In this document: piece by piece, positions 24,286-35,985 of the stretch
How positions within the stretch are numbered: the first letter of the stretch is position 1
Layout of the letters: each line of letters opens with the position of its first letter
DNA from: Nephrocerus scutellatus
Taxonomy: Eukaryota; Arthropoda; Insecta; Diptera; Pipunculidae
Assembly (NCBI GenBank): GCA_947095585.1
Contig: OX352761.1
Location: forward strand, 106,296,390 to 106,360,389
Reading direction: 5' to 3'
DNA: 64,000 bases
Notes under the pieces: generated by a model
The model's input: the letters and a program-made list of their open reading frames with translations, nothing else
Told to the model about the DNA's origin: nothing
Databases searched by the model: none
Translations under genes and position numbers: made by a program

Positions 24286-24950
24286 CTTCCATCACTTGTT
24301 ACTTGTTAGTTGAGTAACAAATGAAACTATCCAGGCCATAGTAAGAATGTGCTTTGTTTTGCAGTGATCAACTGCTGACTAAATATATAAAGATTAATTT
24401 TTTAATGGTGTTTTTTCAATCATGAATAGAACTTTAAATCAAAAGTTGTTTTAATTAATTCATAGCATTGGTATTAATAAAGCGCATATTTATATCCACT
24501 GCTATTCTTGACTAAATACATTATAACCTTGCTTTTTTTGTCACTTTTTCGAACAGTGCTTTTATTAAAAATATCTAGAATATAAACGAAGCTTAACAAA
24601 AAATATTTGAGAGTTGATATATCACGCTACCTTCTAGATTCATTTATTGAAATGAAGGTTTCAATTGTTGAACGACACGAAGCCCATCTACAACTTGTGT
24701 CTAAATAAATTCCATTCATTATATATCGAAGAAAATTTCATTGATCATATACAGTCGATTATAATTTCCTAAATAAATCTTGATCAAGAGGGTTTCTCGT
24801 TACGATGACTTGTTGAACAACTCATCATGTATGCAAAATAAATGAGAGTAAATAAAATAAATGTTTTAAAGTATGTGTCTTTACTGTCATTAGTGTCATT
24901 ACTTATGTTTCCAAAATCTGATTGACATCCATTAGTAAGTTTGTTCGCTA
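24286..24950. other. No gene recognised
   Basis: AT-rich. No domain-bearing frame or recognisable repeat. Confidence 0.35.
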
Positions 24951-24951
24951 A

Positions 24952-25130
24952 TCATAATATTTGGCGCAACTGACGTTTGTGTTCCATGGCCTAGCTTTAC
25001 GCGGTCATTCATGTGGTGCCTCCTATATTTTAGCAAACAAACTGAAAAAGGGATCTATATTTTAAAATCGTATCCCAAAGGCGAATTAAGAAGCTCATTT
25101 CAATGACAGTTACTTATCATCGAATTTTGT
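24952..25130 (-). repeat. Diverged SINE, 3' part
   Basis: Read on the minus strand it ends in GGCCATGGAAC-type and TTGCGCCAAATATTATG sequence, and carries the AAGCTTCTTAATTCGCC-like segment of the SINE body. It is more diverged than the other copies. Confidence 0.6.
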
Positions 25131-25479
25131 CAGATATTATGGTCGGTTTTTTATTTCAACCCGAGCGTACTGACAAAAATTTACTCGATGTGTTTTAATC
25201 GGCCTATATCCTAGTTTTTATTTAGCAATGAATGTTAGTTAAAAGATAATTTAAAAATCCACGTAGCTTCAATAAATTCTATCAGAAAAAATTTACAACC
25301 AATTATACTTTTTTATGAATACATACATGCAAGTGCATGAATTGAGTAAATTTTTATAAATACGAATCGTTTTACTCTGTGTGTTGTACCTGATATTTTG
25401 ACAACGTACTACATTTGCTCGCTTTACGATTGGTTACTTCGGTCGCTAAGGTGAAATTAAAAACAATAGCCCATCATAA

Positions 25480-25580
25480 GTAGATTTGGCACTGAAAAAG
25501 GTTTTTGGTGTTTTTCTGCGATTCGAACTTGGAACCTCTAGCTCAGTAGCCAATCGCACTAACACTGAACAACGACACTT
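25480..25580 (-). repeat. SINE, tRNA-like head (fragment)
   Basis: On the minus strand a B-box-like AGTTCGAATC is followed by an AAAAACACCAAAAACC-type junction. An A-box-like region (around TGGCTACTGAGCTAGAGG) precedes it. This matches the head of the SINE family. It is not a functional tRNA: no acceptor-stem pairing was found and the body follows directly. Confidence 0.55.
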
Positions 25581-25840
25581 ATGGTAGAATAAAACTAACA
25601 ATAGTTAGACCTAAATTACAGAAAAAAACCGCAGCATCTACTCAACCCCGAGTCTAATACATTTAAAAATTATATTGTTATTGGTATGAAGTAGTTATCG
25701 TATGTACGCGTATGTAGTATTGAGAAAATTTCGACAACGCTTACAATTACCGCGACCAACAATTGGCTGTTTGTTTCTCTTCTCGTGATAGTTAGTTTAC
25801 ACCGTTTGTTTAAGTAGATCCATTTACTTGCAGAATACCG

Positions 25841-25876
25841 AACCCCAATTGTAGAGCCAAATATTATGATGACGGT
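25841..25876 (+). repeat. RTE-like LINE 3' terminus (fragment)
   Basis: CCCCAATTGTAGAGCCAAAT, then ATTATGATGA, matches the terminus of the element at 31,493-31,945 (CCGGTTGTAAAGCC then AAATATGATGATG). Confidence 0.6.
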
Positions 25877-26325
25877 TTTAACTATCGAGGTATATATTTA
25901 AAATAACCTTCAATTGGCTATTTTTACAATTTAAATCTTTAAAAGTCGGTACATAAATATAGTATCTAAGGCAGCTTTTTTTCGACATAATAAAGATTTG
26001 TTGGTTTTATATCGCGAGCAGCACAACACAGTGGATTTGTCGAAACGCTTTTGATTCAGTTTAGGCAATTGGGAGCCTCAAAAAAGAAAAAAAAAATTAT
26101 TTCGTGATTGATGTGGGATGTTCTCGTCATAGCTCAAAGTTAAAGTCATGCATAATTTAAAAAGTTCTTAAGCTAGATTAATTTTAAGAACAAAACGGAA
26201 AAATTATTATATTTTCTTGTTTGTAAAGAATGTTTTTAAGCTCGATAGAACTCGAAATTGTAAAAAGGAATACACAAAATTATTTTAATCAAATGGCGCT
26301 ATTTATTCAAAATATCATTATGCGG
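25877..26325. other. No gene recognised
   Basis: AT-rich spacer between two TE remnants. Confidence 0.35.
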
Positions 26326-26329
26326 CATT

Positions 26330-27190
26330 AATACCTGAAAATTATGTTTGGCATATGGATTCTGAGGCTATTCTTGACAAATTGCATTCTTTACATTCAA
26401 TTGTGGGCACTTTTTTCCAGTACTGCTGGCCGTGTGTCACAAATAACACGAACAATGTTGGCGTTAGATGTTATTGGTTAATCAGCATAAGCCAGTGAAT
26501 TCACGTGGTTTAAATTCAAAAATGTTATTTCAATAAACTGATGGTTGGCGTCGCCGTATGGTACGTAGAGCCATCCCGTGTAAACCACATCTCGTTAGGA
26601 TCAGGGTCATCCATATTTTCAAACAAGAGATCATTGATCATTGTGTGGTAATGATCTCTATTGACTGTAACTTAAACTCCGTCTCATTCTTAAAGAAATA
26701 AGGTCCGATAATACCACCGGCGTATAAACCGAATCAAAGAATGTAATGGAGTTTGTAGGGTCTCTTTTGGTCTCACTCCAAATCCGGAAATTTTGCTTAT
26801 TAACAAAGCTGTCAAGCCAAAAATGAGCCTCATCGCTAAGCACAATTTCGCAATTAAACAAACGGGTTAATTACCAACTGCTCTAGAACCCAATCGACGA
26901 AAAAACGACGCATTTGATGGTCTCCTGGAAATAATTGCTGTATCAACTTGATCTTATATGGGTGTAGGCCAAGATCTTGGCGCAAAATGTTCCACATAAA
27001 CGGCGGACAGAGCACCAACTCCTGCGGTCGACGAAGAATCGATAAATTTGGAACTTCGACCATACTTTCATTATTTACAGCGGCAATATTCTTTTCAGTA
27101 TGCACATCTCTTCAGCGTCTTGGAGTTATTGCAACATTTAGAGTAGGTGGTGTGAAATCTATTCATATATCTCGACAGATGGCTTGCTGA
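26330..27190 (-). mobile_element. Mariner/Tc1-superfamily DDE transposase pseudogene, family M copy 1
   Basis: Read from 27,190 to 26,330. The frame 27,105-26,854 gives VPNLSILRRPQEL, then MWNILRQDLGLHPYKIKLIQ, RRFFVDWVLEQL (the DNA-binding linker region). The frame 26,861-26,658 gives LSDEAHFWLDSFVNKQNFRI, with the first catalytic Asp. Near 26,640-26,530 a further frame has TVNRDHYHTMINDLLFENMD, then WFTRDGSTYHTA, with the second Asp. The WPPRS-DLTPLD segment appears to be missing and the C-terminal part follows in another frame. Two other remnants of this family lie at 35.69 and 60.01 kb. Confidence 0.8.
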
Positions 27191-27199
27191 TATGAACGA

Positions 27200-28580
27200 T
27201 TATGTACGCCATAAAAATAACAAAGTCATCTAAAAGGTGCCCGAATCTATGACTAAAATTCAAAGTAAATTTGAATAATTTTCAAACAAAAGCCTATTCT
27301 CAATGATTTGTCGGTTTACTAATATCACTTCTTGAAAAGTAAGTGCAGTATTATTGCTGGTTTGATAGTTAACCTTTAAGTAAGTTCTACATAAGAAAAT
27401 AAGACGCCGATTACGTCATCTCTTATCTTAGTTATCTGCCATACATGGTGACACCAAAAAATCACCATTTTCACCTAACTCCTCAAAGGAATCTTTAATG
27501 TAAAACAAATTTATCAATTATGAAGTTCATTTGCTACCAGCGACGAAATATGACTTTTTTGTGGTCTGTACGTCAATGATGTCTCGTGTGTCCCACAAAA
27601 ATTAACCAAATATTTTTCCTTTTAATATTGTACTGAAGATATTGAATTTTTAACTTAAATTCTTGGTAAAAATGTTGGTGTTATAATCACAGTTATAAGT
27701 TATTTATGTATATGTCATGAAAGCAATGCTCCCTGAATTTGACGCAAGTGCATATTATGTCACCAATAGATCCACCACAAAATCGAGAAATAAGTTCCTC
27801 AAACTGCGTATAAGCATTTGGTATCTTTCCTACGAGAATAATGTTGGTAATATGCACACAACAGAACCCTACTGTCTGCCAAAAAAACTCGCGTGTTTTT
27901 GTGATTTATAAAATGGATGACATCGTGACATTTTCGGTCGACTTGATGAATTGGTTCTTGAGGTTTTAGTTAAGGAATTGCCTAGCCTCGAAAAGTTGTT
28001 TTGAAAGAAGCAAAAAAAAAATACCCACTGAACGTAGCTCCCTTCAGCTACAAAAGTTTCACCAATTGTTAGGATCTTTTCATGTGGGAAATTTGGAATA
28101 TATTATGTAACAACTTTTGTATATACTAAAATTTTCAAAGCGTACTTCAGGTAATATCTACTTTAAAAATAAAGAAGAAGCGATACAGTGGACGTATTTT
28201 TGCCAATGTTGTAGAAGCTTTTAACGCGCCGAAATCCTAAATACATAATTTCTGAAACGATAAGTGGTAAAATTTACGAACTATTTAAAGGAGGCGTGTT
28301 ATTTAAACCAAGTGCTCCAGTCTAGCTAACAACAATTTCTAACAATTTAGTGTTAGTGGTTAGTAACAAATTATTGCCCTTACAGTTTGAAAACCAAAAA
28401 TCCTAGATTTTTTAAAGCGCAATATCTTGATGATTTTACGCATGCAGCCTACTCATAAAAAATTCAAGTAAAATGTTTATTAAAATCATTCAGTTTCTAA
28501 GAAAATGCATTCTGTATGTCCGTGAACAAGACGAACAAGGCATAAAATTCAAAAAGAATCAATTCTTAGCATACGACTAC
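27200..28580. other. No gene recognised
   Basis: Includes a 64-codon frame (27,717-27,911) with three Cys near its end (CLPKKLACFCDL) that I do not recognise. It is too short and isolated to call. A CACCAAAAAATCACCATT word at about 27,456 may mark an old repeat. Confidence 0.35.
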
Positions 28581-29500
28581 GCATGCTAGTGGAAAATATC
28601 CTTTTCGTTTTCTTAGCGGCTTCAGTTTGTTTTTTTTACACACTGCTACAATTATCACCACAGGCATTGGACTTTCATATGGCGCGATGTTATGCAATTT
28701 GCTTTTCTTTTCGGTTCTGTCTGTCTGTCTGTGTTTGAAGTAATCCGCATACCTCTGACGAGTGCCACCCTAAGAGATAGCAGAGTATTTGCGCTTAAAA
28801 CAATGAAATAAAGAACAATCAATACAAATAAAATAAAAGTGACGGTAGGGCGACCCGTCGTCCCATTCAGTGCCATGGAACCATATGTGTACCTACGCGG
28901 AGCTATCTACGTTCCTCGTCTACGAAATTGCAAATTCTCGCTTTAGTTGAAAACAATGGATGCAAGTAGCAGTCGAATTTATTCTAATTCCAAACAAATT
29001 TACTTTTAAACGATTGTTCATCGCCCTATGCTCCGTGGGTGCTCACTGCTCACATTTACATAATAATACGAAAGAAACAGCAACAACCACAACGAGACAA
29101 CATTTAAATGAAAAACCCAACCGCAAACGAACTCATATGCCAGCAATATCAGAAACTTCTAAATGAAAATTAGAAAAATGGGAATTATTTTTCCGTTCGA
29201 GTGACCTGCCGCTTGTATATTATATACTTTCCTTTAATTTACTTATTTACTCATTATTGTGGAACTTATGCTTAGATGTTAGGCTGGATTTGTAATTGCA
29301 ATGAACGAACTGTCGCCAATGAATGAGCACGCCAATTTCACAAGATTTACGTTCGTCTTCGTCAACGCGTTATCGAACTTACTTTTCAGCATAGGAATAG
29401 GAAATTAGACACCGCGCAGTGGGCGTCCATAACTAAACTACGATTTTTGGCGTTTATTTGCGTTTTTATCAGAACATAAAGGACTTAATAAACGGAATAC
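28581..29500. promoter_or_regulatory. Unique-looking block in presumed intron 1
   Basis: Less AT-rich than its flanks and free of TE motifs. It has a (TCTG)n run at about 28,719-28,735 and a CAACAACCACAACGAGACAA-type segment near 29,081-29,100. It could be a conserved noncoding element, with no direct proof. Confidence 0.25.
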
Positions 29501-31080
29501 ACTGTAAATAGGTTAAATAGAAACCGTCCTACTCTGAACGTTTAATTAAACTTGAAGCGAAGGTTTCCAAAAAAATATTAAAAAAATATAATAGCACGCA
29601 ACTGTATTTTTAATTCGTTCTTGTAACAGAATATTATTTAATGTTTCAACTTCCAAAATTATTCAATTAAATAATAAGAGCACAACATTTTATTGATTTT
29701 CCACAAAATTTTAATTAATTTTTACCAAATTATTGTTGATTATAATAAGAAACTACAATTGAAGGGAGTTGTAACTTGGTCAGCGTTTTAATACCTTTAA
29801 CTACTGAAATGATTGAATTTTATCCAATGAAGGAAAATAATAAATTATTTTAATTTCATATGACAGAAAAGAAACAAATGATTTTTTAATCTAAATTTAA
29901 AGATATATTGGGTTTTAGAGAATAATCTTTTCTGCCATATGTCGTGTATGCATTTATGCTCTTTTCAAGCTAAAAAGTGGTTGCCACATATAGCGTTTCA
30001 TGCAACCAAGCGATATTTTCACTTTATTTAAAATAAACAACATTTTATTGGTTTAATAATATATAGGTACAAAAAAAACTAAAATCATTCACATGAATTA
30101 TAAATATATAATATAAATATAAAATTTGCTTAAGCTTAAGTAGACTTTAAATTTGAAGCAAAAAATGTATTACCGAAACGGTCAATGGTTTTGGCACTAT
30201 AGTCTGATTCTTTGGCGTTAAGGAAAATTACCCCTTGAATCCTGCCTGGTAGAATTTAATGGCATGGCTTTTTCATGGCAGTGTTGATTTGTTCCTAGAA
30301 AAGAATAATCTCCTCCCGATTTATTTAAAGTTTGGCTGGCCTCCAAGTTATTTTCTTCTCTTTCTCGACTCTTTTTGAAGTAAGTTTAGATATTTAGTCT
30401 TGTATTGCGCAACTGCTTTCATCTGTAGGTGGCCCTTTCCAGGACCGATCTTCTACTGCTTCATTTTCTGAACACAATATTTTATCCTCACTTTGCGATC
30501 CATCTCCAATAATGGAATAGAACTCCTTGAAACTATCTAAAATTCAAATAAACAAAAGAAAATCTATTCAGTAAATATCTCGGATTGGCGTTTTTTTTAA
30601 ACTGAATACTTTTTCTGTATGTGCAACCCTCAAGGTGTAACAATTACATTATTTATTTCAAACGCAGATAGGACAATAAAAATAACATTTTTTTAGCATT
30701 TTTGCGTTACACGAAAATTCCATTAACATACATTATATAACATACTTGCGGCATGTAAATAAATTACCAATACAAACCAAAATGTATCTGCGACTATTAT
30801 TTTCTTATCTTCATTAGAAGAAGAAGATTTTATTGACATTTCTGCGTAGTTTTATAAATTATATTACGCATAGTGGCAATTCAAAATGTATCAAATATGT
30901 TGTCGAGACTGCATTAGGAGGCATGCACAAAGCTTGTTGCTTTACGAAAAAAATTATCTATCCAAATAAAATAATTTTTAAATGACAAACAGAAACATTT
31001 GTTACATATATATTGACCTATATCTATTAGATTTCATAAAGGTAAACTCAACTGCGCATATCTTTGCACTCGTTTGCACC
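29501..31080. other. Very AT-rich, no gene recognised
   Basis: Long A/T runs, several AATTAATT-like homeodomain-type words that are expected at this composition, and no coding frame. Confidence 0.35.
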
Positions 31081-31086
31081 CACCCA

Positions 31087-31216
31087 AATGACCACCCCAC
31101 AGACCCACACAAAATTACCTCTTCCCCACACTGAGCTATACCACTAAGACCACCCCACTGACCCACACAAACTTACCGCTTCCCCACAATGAGCTACACC
31201 ACTAAGACCATCCCAC
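31087..31216. repeat. 58-bp tandem repeat, about 2.2 units
   Basis: The word ACCACCCCAC or its variant recurs at 31,091, 31,149 and 31,207, a period of 58 bp. Each unit contains GACCCACACAAA, CTTCCCCACA and TGAGCTA. The units are about 90% alike by eye. Unusually C/A-rich for the surroundings. Confidence 0.85.
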
Positions 31217-31430
31217 TTTTATTGGCCCAAAACTGTAGCCTATAACCTACGGAGCCTGTACAATGGTGAAAATCTGATCAAAATCGATCCAGTAGTTTCG
31301 AAGATTACCTCCTACATACAAACAAAATTTAACTCTTTTAATATTACTACAAGCGACACCTATCGGGTTAAAATTTTGCCACAGACTTTCTTTTTATTAA
31401 GGTATTATATATTTAGGTATACTCTAGTTT
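31217..31430. repeat. Dispersed repeat shared with 40,985-41,090
   Basis: AAAATCGATCCAGTAGTTTC, then GAAGATTACCTCCTACATAC, then TTAACTCTTTTAATATTA, recurs with few changes at 40,985-41,090. Such segments commonly form the 3' end of insect retroposons. The class is undetermined. Confidence 0.6.
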
Positions 31431-31492
31431 GTCAAGACTCTTCAAATCCAGAAACTTAACCATAACATCCAAGCTGCTGATATATAAGACAA

Positions 31493-31945
31493 TTGTCATA
31501 TATATACTTACATATGGATCTGAGACTTAGCAAAAAGCATTCTGACCTCTTAGCCGCGTTCGAGAGAAAAGTCTTACGGAGAATTGTTGGCCCCGTATGT
31601 GAGGAAGGACGATTCCGGAGACTATATAATGATGAGATCTACGAGCGTTACCGCGATGTCGACAACGTGAAGAAAATTAAGCTCGGTATGCTCCGGTGGG
31701 CAGGACACCTAGCTCGCATAAGCGAAGAGGATCCTGCTCGGAAAGTCCTTTGCGGTAAGATTTATGGAACACGACAGCGAGGCCGGCCAAGCCTGCGCTG
31801 TAAGGATGGCGTAGACCAGGACGCCCAGAGTTTAGTTATGCCAAGCTGGGTGACAACGGCTCGAAATCAGGACCGGTGGAGAGACTTTTTGCGGGAGGCC
31901 AGGACGGGACCCCGGTTGTAAAGCCAAATATGATGATGATGATTT
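31493..31945 (+). mobile_element. RTE-like LINE, C-terminal tail and 3' end
   Basis: A single 142-codon frame reads KKHSDLLAAFERKVLRRIVG, then RRLYNDEIYERYRDVD, KLGMLRWAGHLARISEED, GTRQRGRPSLRCKDGVDQDA and a final DRWRDFLREARTGPRL. This ERKVLRRI-G, LRWAGH-AR and RGRP-LRW-DGV series is the well-known tail following the reverse transcriptase in a group of insect endonuclease/reverse-transcriptase LINEs (RTE-like by my judgement). The stop is followed by AAGCCAAAT and an (ATG)n tail, so this is the genuine 3' end. The polymerase is absent: a 5'-truncated but recently open copy. Confidence 0.85.
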
Positions 31946-32290
31946 GTGTATTAAATTAACTTTCATTTACTCTTCTACGCTCAATTGCACTTATCCTTTT
32001 TTATGTCACATTATATTTCACTATTTTTGATATTTGATTTTACATAAAATTAGCTGCATCCATTGATCAGGGTGTTTTGTTACAAAAAACCCGGTACAGA
32101 TCTTTAAAAGTTGTCATATTTGGTTAGAAATTGGTATCTAGAGAGCATTGCATTTTTAAGAAACCGAGCATTGAAAAATTGTACACTCTGTAAAAAATTT
32201 TTATCCTCAATAAAGAAGAAATCTTTCGACTATTTTGGACAAAGCCACAAATCCAAAAATTTATAAATCAATCTCGTTTTATGTAATAGA

Positions 32291-32463
32291 GAGTGCTGTG
32301 GCTCAGGAGGATAGAGAGCTGTATTTCGAGTTCGAAGTTCAAATCCCAGAAAAACACCAAAAAGCACAGTTTTCACGGTCTCACCTCTCGCGAACGTCTG
32401 AGAATCGTCGGAGAGTAATAACTCTCAGATTTGGCGAATGATTTAAAATGTAGGTCCCTTTAC
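32291..32463 (+). repeat. SINE, 5' half
   Basis: It begins with an A-box-like GCTGTGGCTCAGGAGGAT and has a decayed B box (AGTTCAAATCCC). It then runs into the SINE body (TTTTCACGGTCTCACCTCTC, GAGAGTAATAACT) and stops at about TGTAGGTCCC. The 3' tail is missing. Confidence 0.75.
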
Positions 32464-32519
32464 ACTTTTTTTAAAATATGTTATAATAATAATATAATTG
32501 CGTATATTGCCATCACTAT

Positions 32520-34130
32520 GCTCATCGAACGTTACAACAAAACTTACCAATTGTCAAACGCCATAAAACACAACGCAATTAAAAATTGCACTCACTTAAA
32601 ATGCAATTAATTACGAATGTGTCATGCGCTCCGTACCGCGTACCGACTGGTTTCGATGACAGCAGATATTTCATTTCCAAATGTCCAATAAGATGACCGA
32701 TGACATTGCCCAAAACGAAGAACACAGCGACGACAGAGGGGAACCTCACAAACACGAAATGAAACTGAAAAACCATAAATCATATCACACTCGGAGATTC
32801 ACTTGTAGAGTTTTTGTTAATCATAATAATGAGATGTCCTTGCTTCACCAGCAAAGAGAAGGTACAACAACGCAGCACGAGTGACTGACCGACCCATCTC
32901 TCTCTCTCTAACCGCACAAGACACACCAAGTAATAAAAATAATAATTATTACTATTACACAATCAGAGGACACACTTAAGACACTAAATACCGCAAAATG
33001 CCGGCAACAACAATATTGCGTCGAAGTAGAGAGATGATGAACGGTTGACAAAAGCAACGCCAGCACACAACTAACAACCAACAACAATCAAATGAACACA
33101 AAAAAGAAAACAAAATGGAAACAATATTCCAAGGCAAACTAAAAAATTATTTATGACCATATTTTTATGAGGTGCTTACAAATTTTTATGAGCATTTAAT
33201 GGGCTGCTGAGGCGCATCATCATCATGGGAATTTATGTTTGTTTGCGCACGCACACACGCCCACTGCGCAAGCGCACACCACAGTGAGTTTTGTTTTGGA
33301 TTTTTCCATTTCCTTCCCTTTTTTAGTGGATCAACAAAAATGGAAATTGTTCTTTTGTTTTCAGAGTCTTCGAATTCTGAACATTTTAATTTATGGCACT
33401 GCCACGAGTTCCCAACTAAAACTGGCCTCGAAGGATCATTGTCACTGGTGATCCTTCTGTTCGGCAGCAAAAACGACAATTAGGGGCTGGCAGAGAGAGA
33501 GAGAGCAATTCCTGTGTGAAACGACGTTGCATAATTAATAGGGGATGAGAATTGAGAGATAAGATAAGACGATGCTCGGAAAACGTTTTCAACCCTTTCC
33601 AGCTGTCGATGTCAATTGATTTATGTGCCCGCTTTGCATCTTAGCTGGCTTCAAGGATACAATTTTGCATGCAATTGCATTATCCAATTGTATGGCATGC
33701 ATGTTGGTCTAATGAATAATTCAGGGCGAATTTCGGAACATCTCATTCGATTTGCGGTTTAACTTTTTACTTTCAATAGAAGTTAGACAAAAAACAACAA
33801 AGTAACAGCAACAACAAATACAACGCAATGAGTCGAGAAGACAAACAAACAAACAATAATCGGTCTATCTGCGATATCTGAAAATAATAATTTATGAGTT
33901 GTTTGGTTGGTTGGTCTCCCTTGCTGAGCGCAGACGGACTGACGCTTAATTTCTGCGGGAATTAAATTAACACCAATTGATCTGTATGTCGCGCTCGGAA
34001 AACAATTCAAAATAATAATTTATGGCCGTTGACTGGGTCTGCACGAGTGTCTCGCTAGCACCATTACCCGCAGCAGCGAGAAATTAATTTCAGAAAAATA
34101 TTCTCCAAGTTGAGTTGAGATCGAATAAAT
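32520..34130 (+). promoter_or_regulatory. Candidate enhancer: dense same-strand TTTATG cluster with GAGA run
   Basis: TTTATG occurs on the plus strand at 33,150, 33,164, 33,185, 33,232, 33,390, 33,620, 33,891 and 34,019. I saw no CATAAA between those points, although two lie just before (32,562 and 32,774). TTTATG is a core site of Caudal and posterior Hox proteins. A GAGAGAGAGAGAG run lies at about 33,492-33,507, and GCATGCAATTGCATT-like palindromes near 33,668. TE motifs are absent. If Scr starts near 19 kb, this is in its first intron. Function is inferred, not shown. Confidence 0.45.
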
Positions 34131-34309
34131 TAGCAAACGTTTGATAGAGGAGCTTAAAGTTGTCTCAGAATTTGAATATCTTATCTGCAGTATTTGCATT
34201 TTTTATTATATTTCGGTTGGGGAGTAGCAAATGGTGTCGACATCAGATGTTTAAAAATATTATAAATTTTTTAAAAAAAACTTCGATCTTCCGTGGATCA
34301 TTTTGATGT

Positions 34310-35480
34310 GAATAACTTAGCCCCAAGACACGCACAAAGCCAGGAACACGTCTGCATACTAAACCCACCTAACACTATTCAACCACACTACCTGTGGGAC
34401 TTCCGTTAGGTATAACATCGTGGGGCTAGTTAGAATGTTATTCTATGTCTTCTGCATTTTCTGCTATTGCTTATTTTTTCGATTCTTCGCAGATCATTTT
34501 GTACGATCGCTATGAATACACATACTTTCTTCTACTTGTCCTCTGATCTTAACATTTCTTCTAAAATAAGCTGTTGACTTGGCAGGTTGCTCCTACATTC
34601 TCTACAGCGTCCGCATGCTTCGTGTCTTCTTCCAGGTCCGGACAATCTGGGCAGAAAGGTGAGCTATCGTGTCCAAATCGGTGAAGATATTTACGATAGC
34701 AGCCATAGTCACATAGAAATTGCGTAAGTTGGTAACTGGAGTTACTCAATGTTCGAGATCATCTTGTAGGTTCATCTACCTTTTAAACTAACTTTTAAAC
34801 TTGCCATTCAGCCATTTAAGTGGCCTTTCCTTATTTCATCTGCAATGATATCTGCTGGAACCATTTCTGCTATAAAGAGGGCTACATCATCCGAAATCGT
34901 TCTGATCATCCTTACTGCACTAAGTCTGTATATAGACGATAGGATATTGCTTATTTCCTAAGTTACTAGTGCCTCCGCCCAGACTGTGGCTGACTATACT
35001 TTCAACATTAGGACCCTCCTTGGATATCCTCGTTCTCTGACGTTTGGCAGAATCTGGGATAGTGCTGCCTGCATCTTAGAAGCCTATTGTCGAGTATTAC
35101 TCCCAGGTATATGACAGAATCCTTTGATCTGATAGTCTGGTTACCACAACCCATGTCTTAATACATTCCACTTTTTTTCGGCTGGTAATCAACACTGCTG
35201 CCGTATTGTAGTCGGCTGATTCTAGAACGGCGGATACTAGCCAGTCTTTGATTTGGCTGATTTAGTGGCTGCCTCTATTAGGAAACGGTTTTTGTACGGT
35301 AACAGCGGCGATTCATCAGCTGTTTCGTTATCATATTTTTACCCCTGGTGGTATTCTTAGTGTTAATAATCCATTGTACGTAATATTCTATAGAATGGGG
35401 CCCAGCACCGATCCTTGTGGGACTCCTGCGGAGAAAATATAGTGCTTTGGTTTCGTACATCAGCTTTCTATTGCTTAAGT
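34310..35480 (-). mobile_element. R1-like LINE remnant
   Basis: On the minus strand the frame 35,460-35,278, read together with its neighbouring frame, gives GVPQGSVLGPILWN-like wording (SPTRIGAGPHSIEYYVQW is its shifted shadow). The frame 34,749-34,561 gives LTQFLCDYGCYRKYLHRFGH, then CPDCPDLEED. This is the LT-FLTGHG-F--YL-RF plus CCHC-like tail typical of R1/TRAS and relatives. Between them only weak matches remain, and 34,310-34,560 looks like the 3' untranslated part. Heavily decayed. Confidence 0.65.
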
Positions 35481-35510
35481 AGCTTGATACTGTCTTCCGA
35501 TATAAAATTT

Positions 35511-35622
35511 GTGTGCGTGCGTGAGCGAGTGTGTGAATGCGTGAGTGATTAAGTGAGTGAGTGAGTGAATGAGTAAGTGAGTGAATGAGTGAAAAAGTGT
35601 ATGAGTGAGTTGAGTGAGTGTT
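35511..35622. repeat. (GAGT)n-type imperfect microsatellite
   Basis: Imperfect GTGA/GAGT tetramers over 110 bp. The 60-codon minus-strand frame that covers it (SLTHLITHAFTHSLTHAH) is a by-product of the repeat. Confidence 0.9.
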
Positions 35623-35689
35623 AAGGCATCATCAGTGCCATTAAGAATCCAAGTCACCCTCTTTCAATTTATCCCAAAAATACTTAGAT

Positions 35690-35915
35690 AACAAGATCCG
35701 GTAACAAGATCCAATAACTGTCATTGCGTTGCCAGCATCATTGAAGAAGAAGTACGGTCCAAAACGAACCGTTTCAGCATAAAACCATGAAACCATATGA
35801 AATTACATTCCGTGAATGGCTTCGAGTTAGTGATTTTCCCAAATGCGACAATTCTGCTTCTTGAGGCGTTGAGCTAAAAATGAGCTTCATCTCTGAGAAT
35901 GTTTAGCGCACTTTT
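35690..35915 (-). mobile_element. Mariner/Tc1-superfamily transposase remnant, family M copy 2
   Basis: The reverse complement carries, in shifting frames, a block like SDEAHFWLN (here SEMKLIF and a shifted continuation), IWENH, and GPYFFFNDAGNAMTV at about 35,750-35,705. This is the central catalytic region of the family found at 26.3-27.2 kb. Only about 75 codons remain. Confidence 0.6.
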
Positions 35916-35985
35916 GACGACATCAGTAAATTTGATAAATAATTTTAAACGTTGTTGAAGTTTTAAATGACTATTTTAATATAAT

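Noticed and set aside
35475..35657. 60-codon His/Thr/Ser-rich minus-strand frame
   Set aside because: Translation of a GAGT-type microsatellite.
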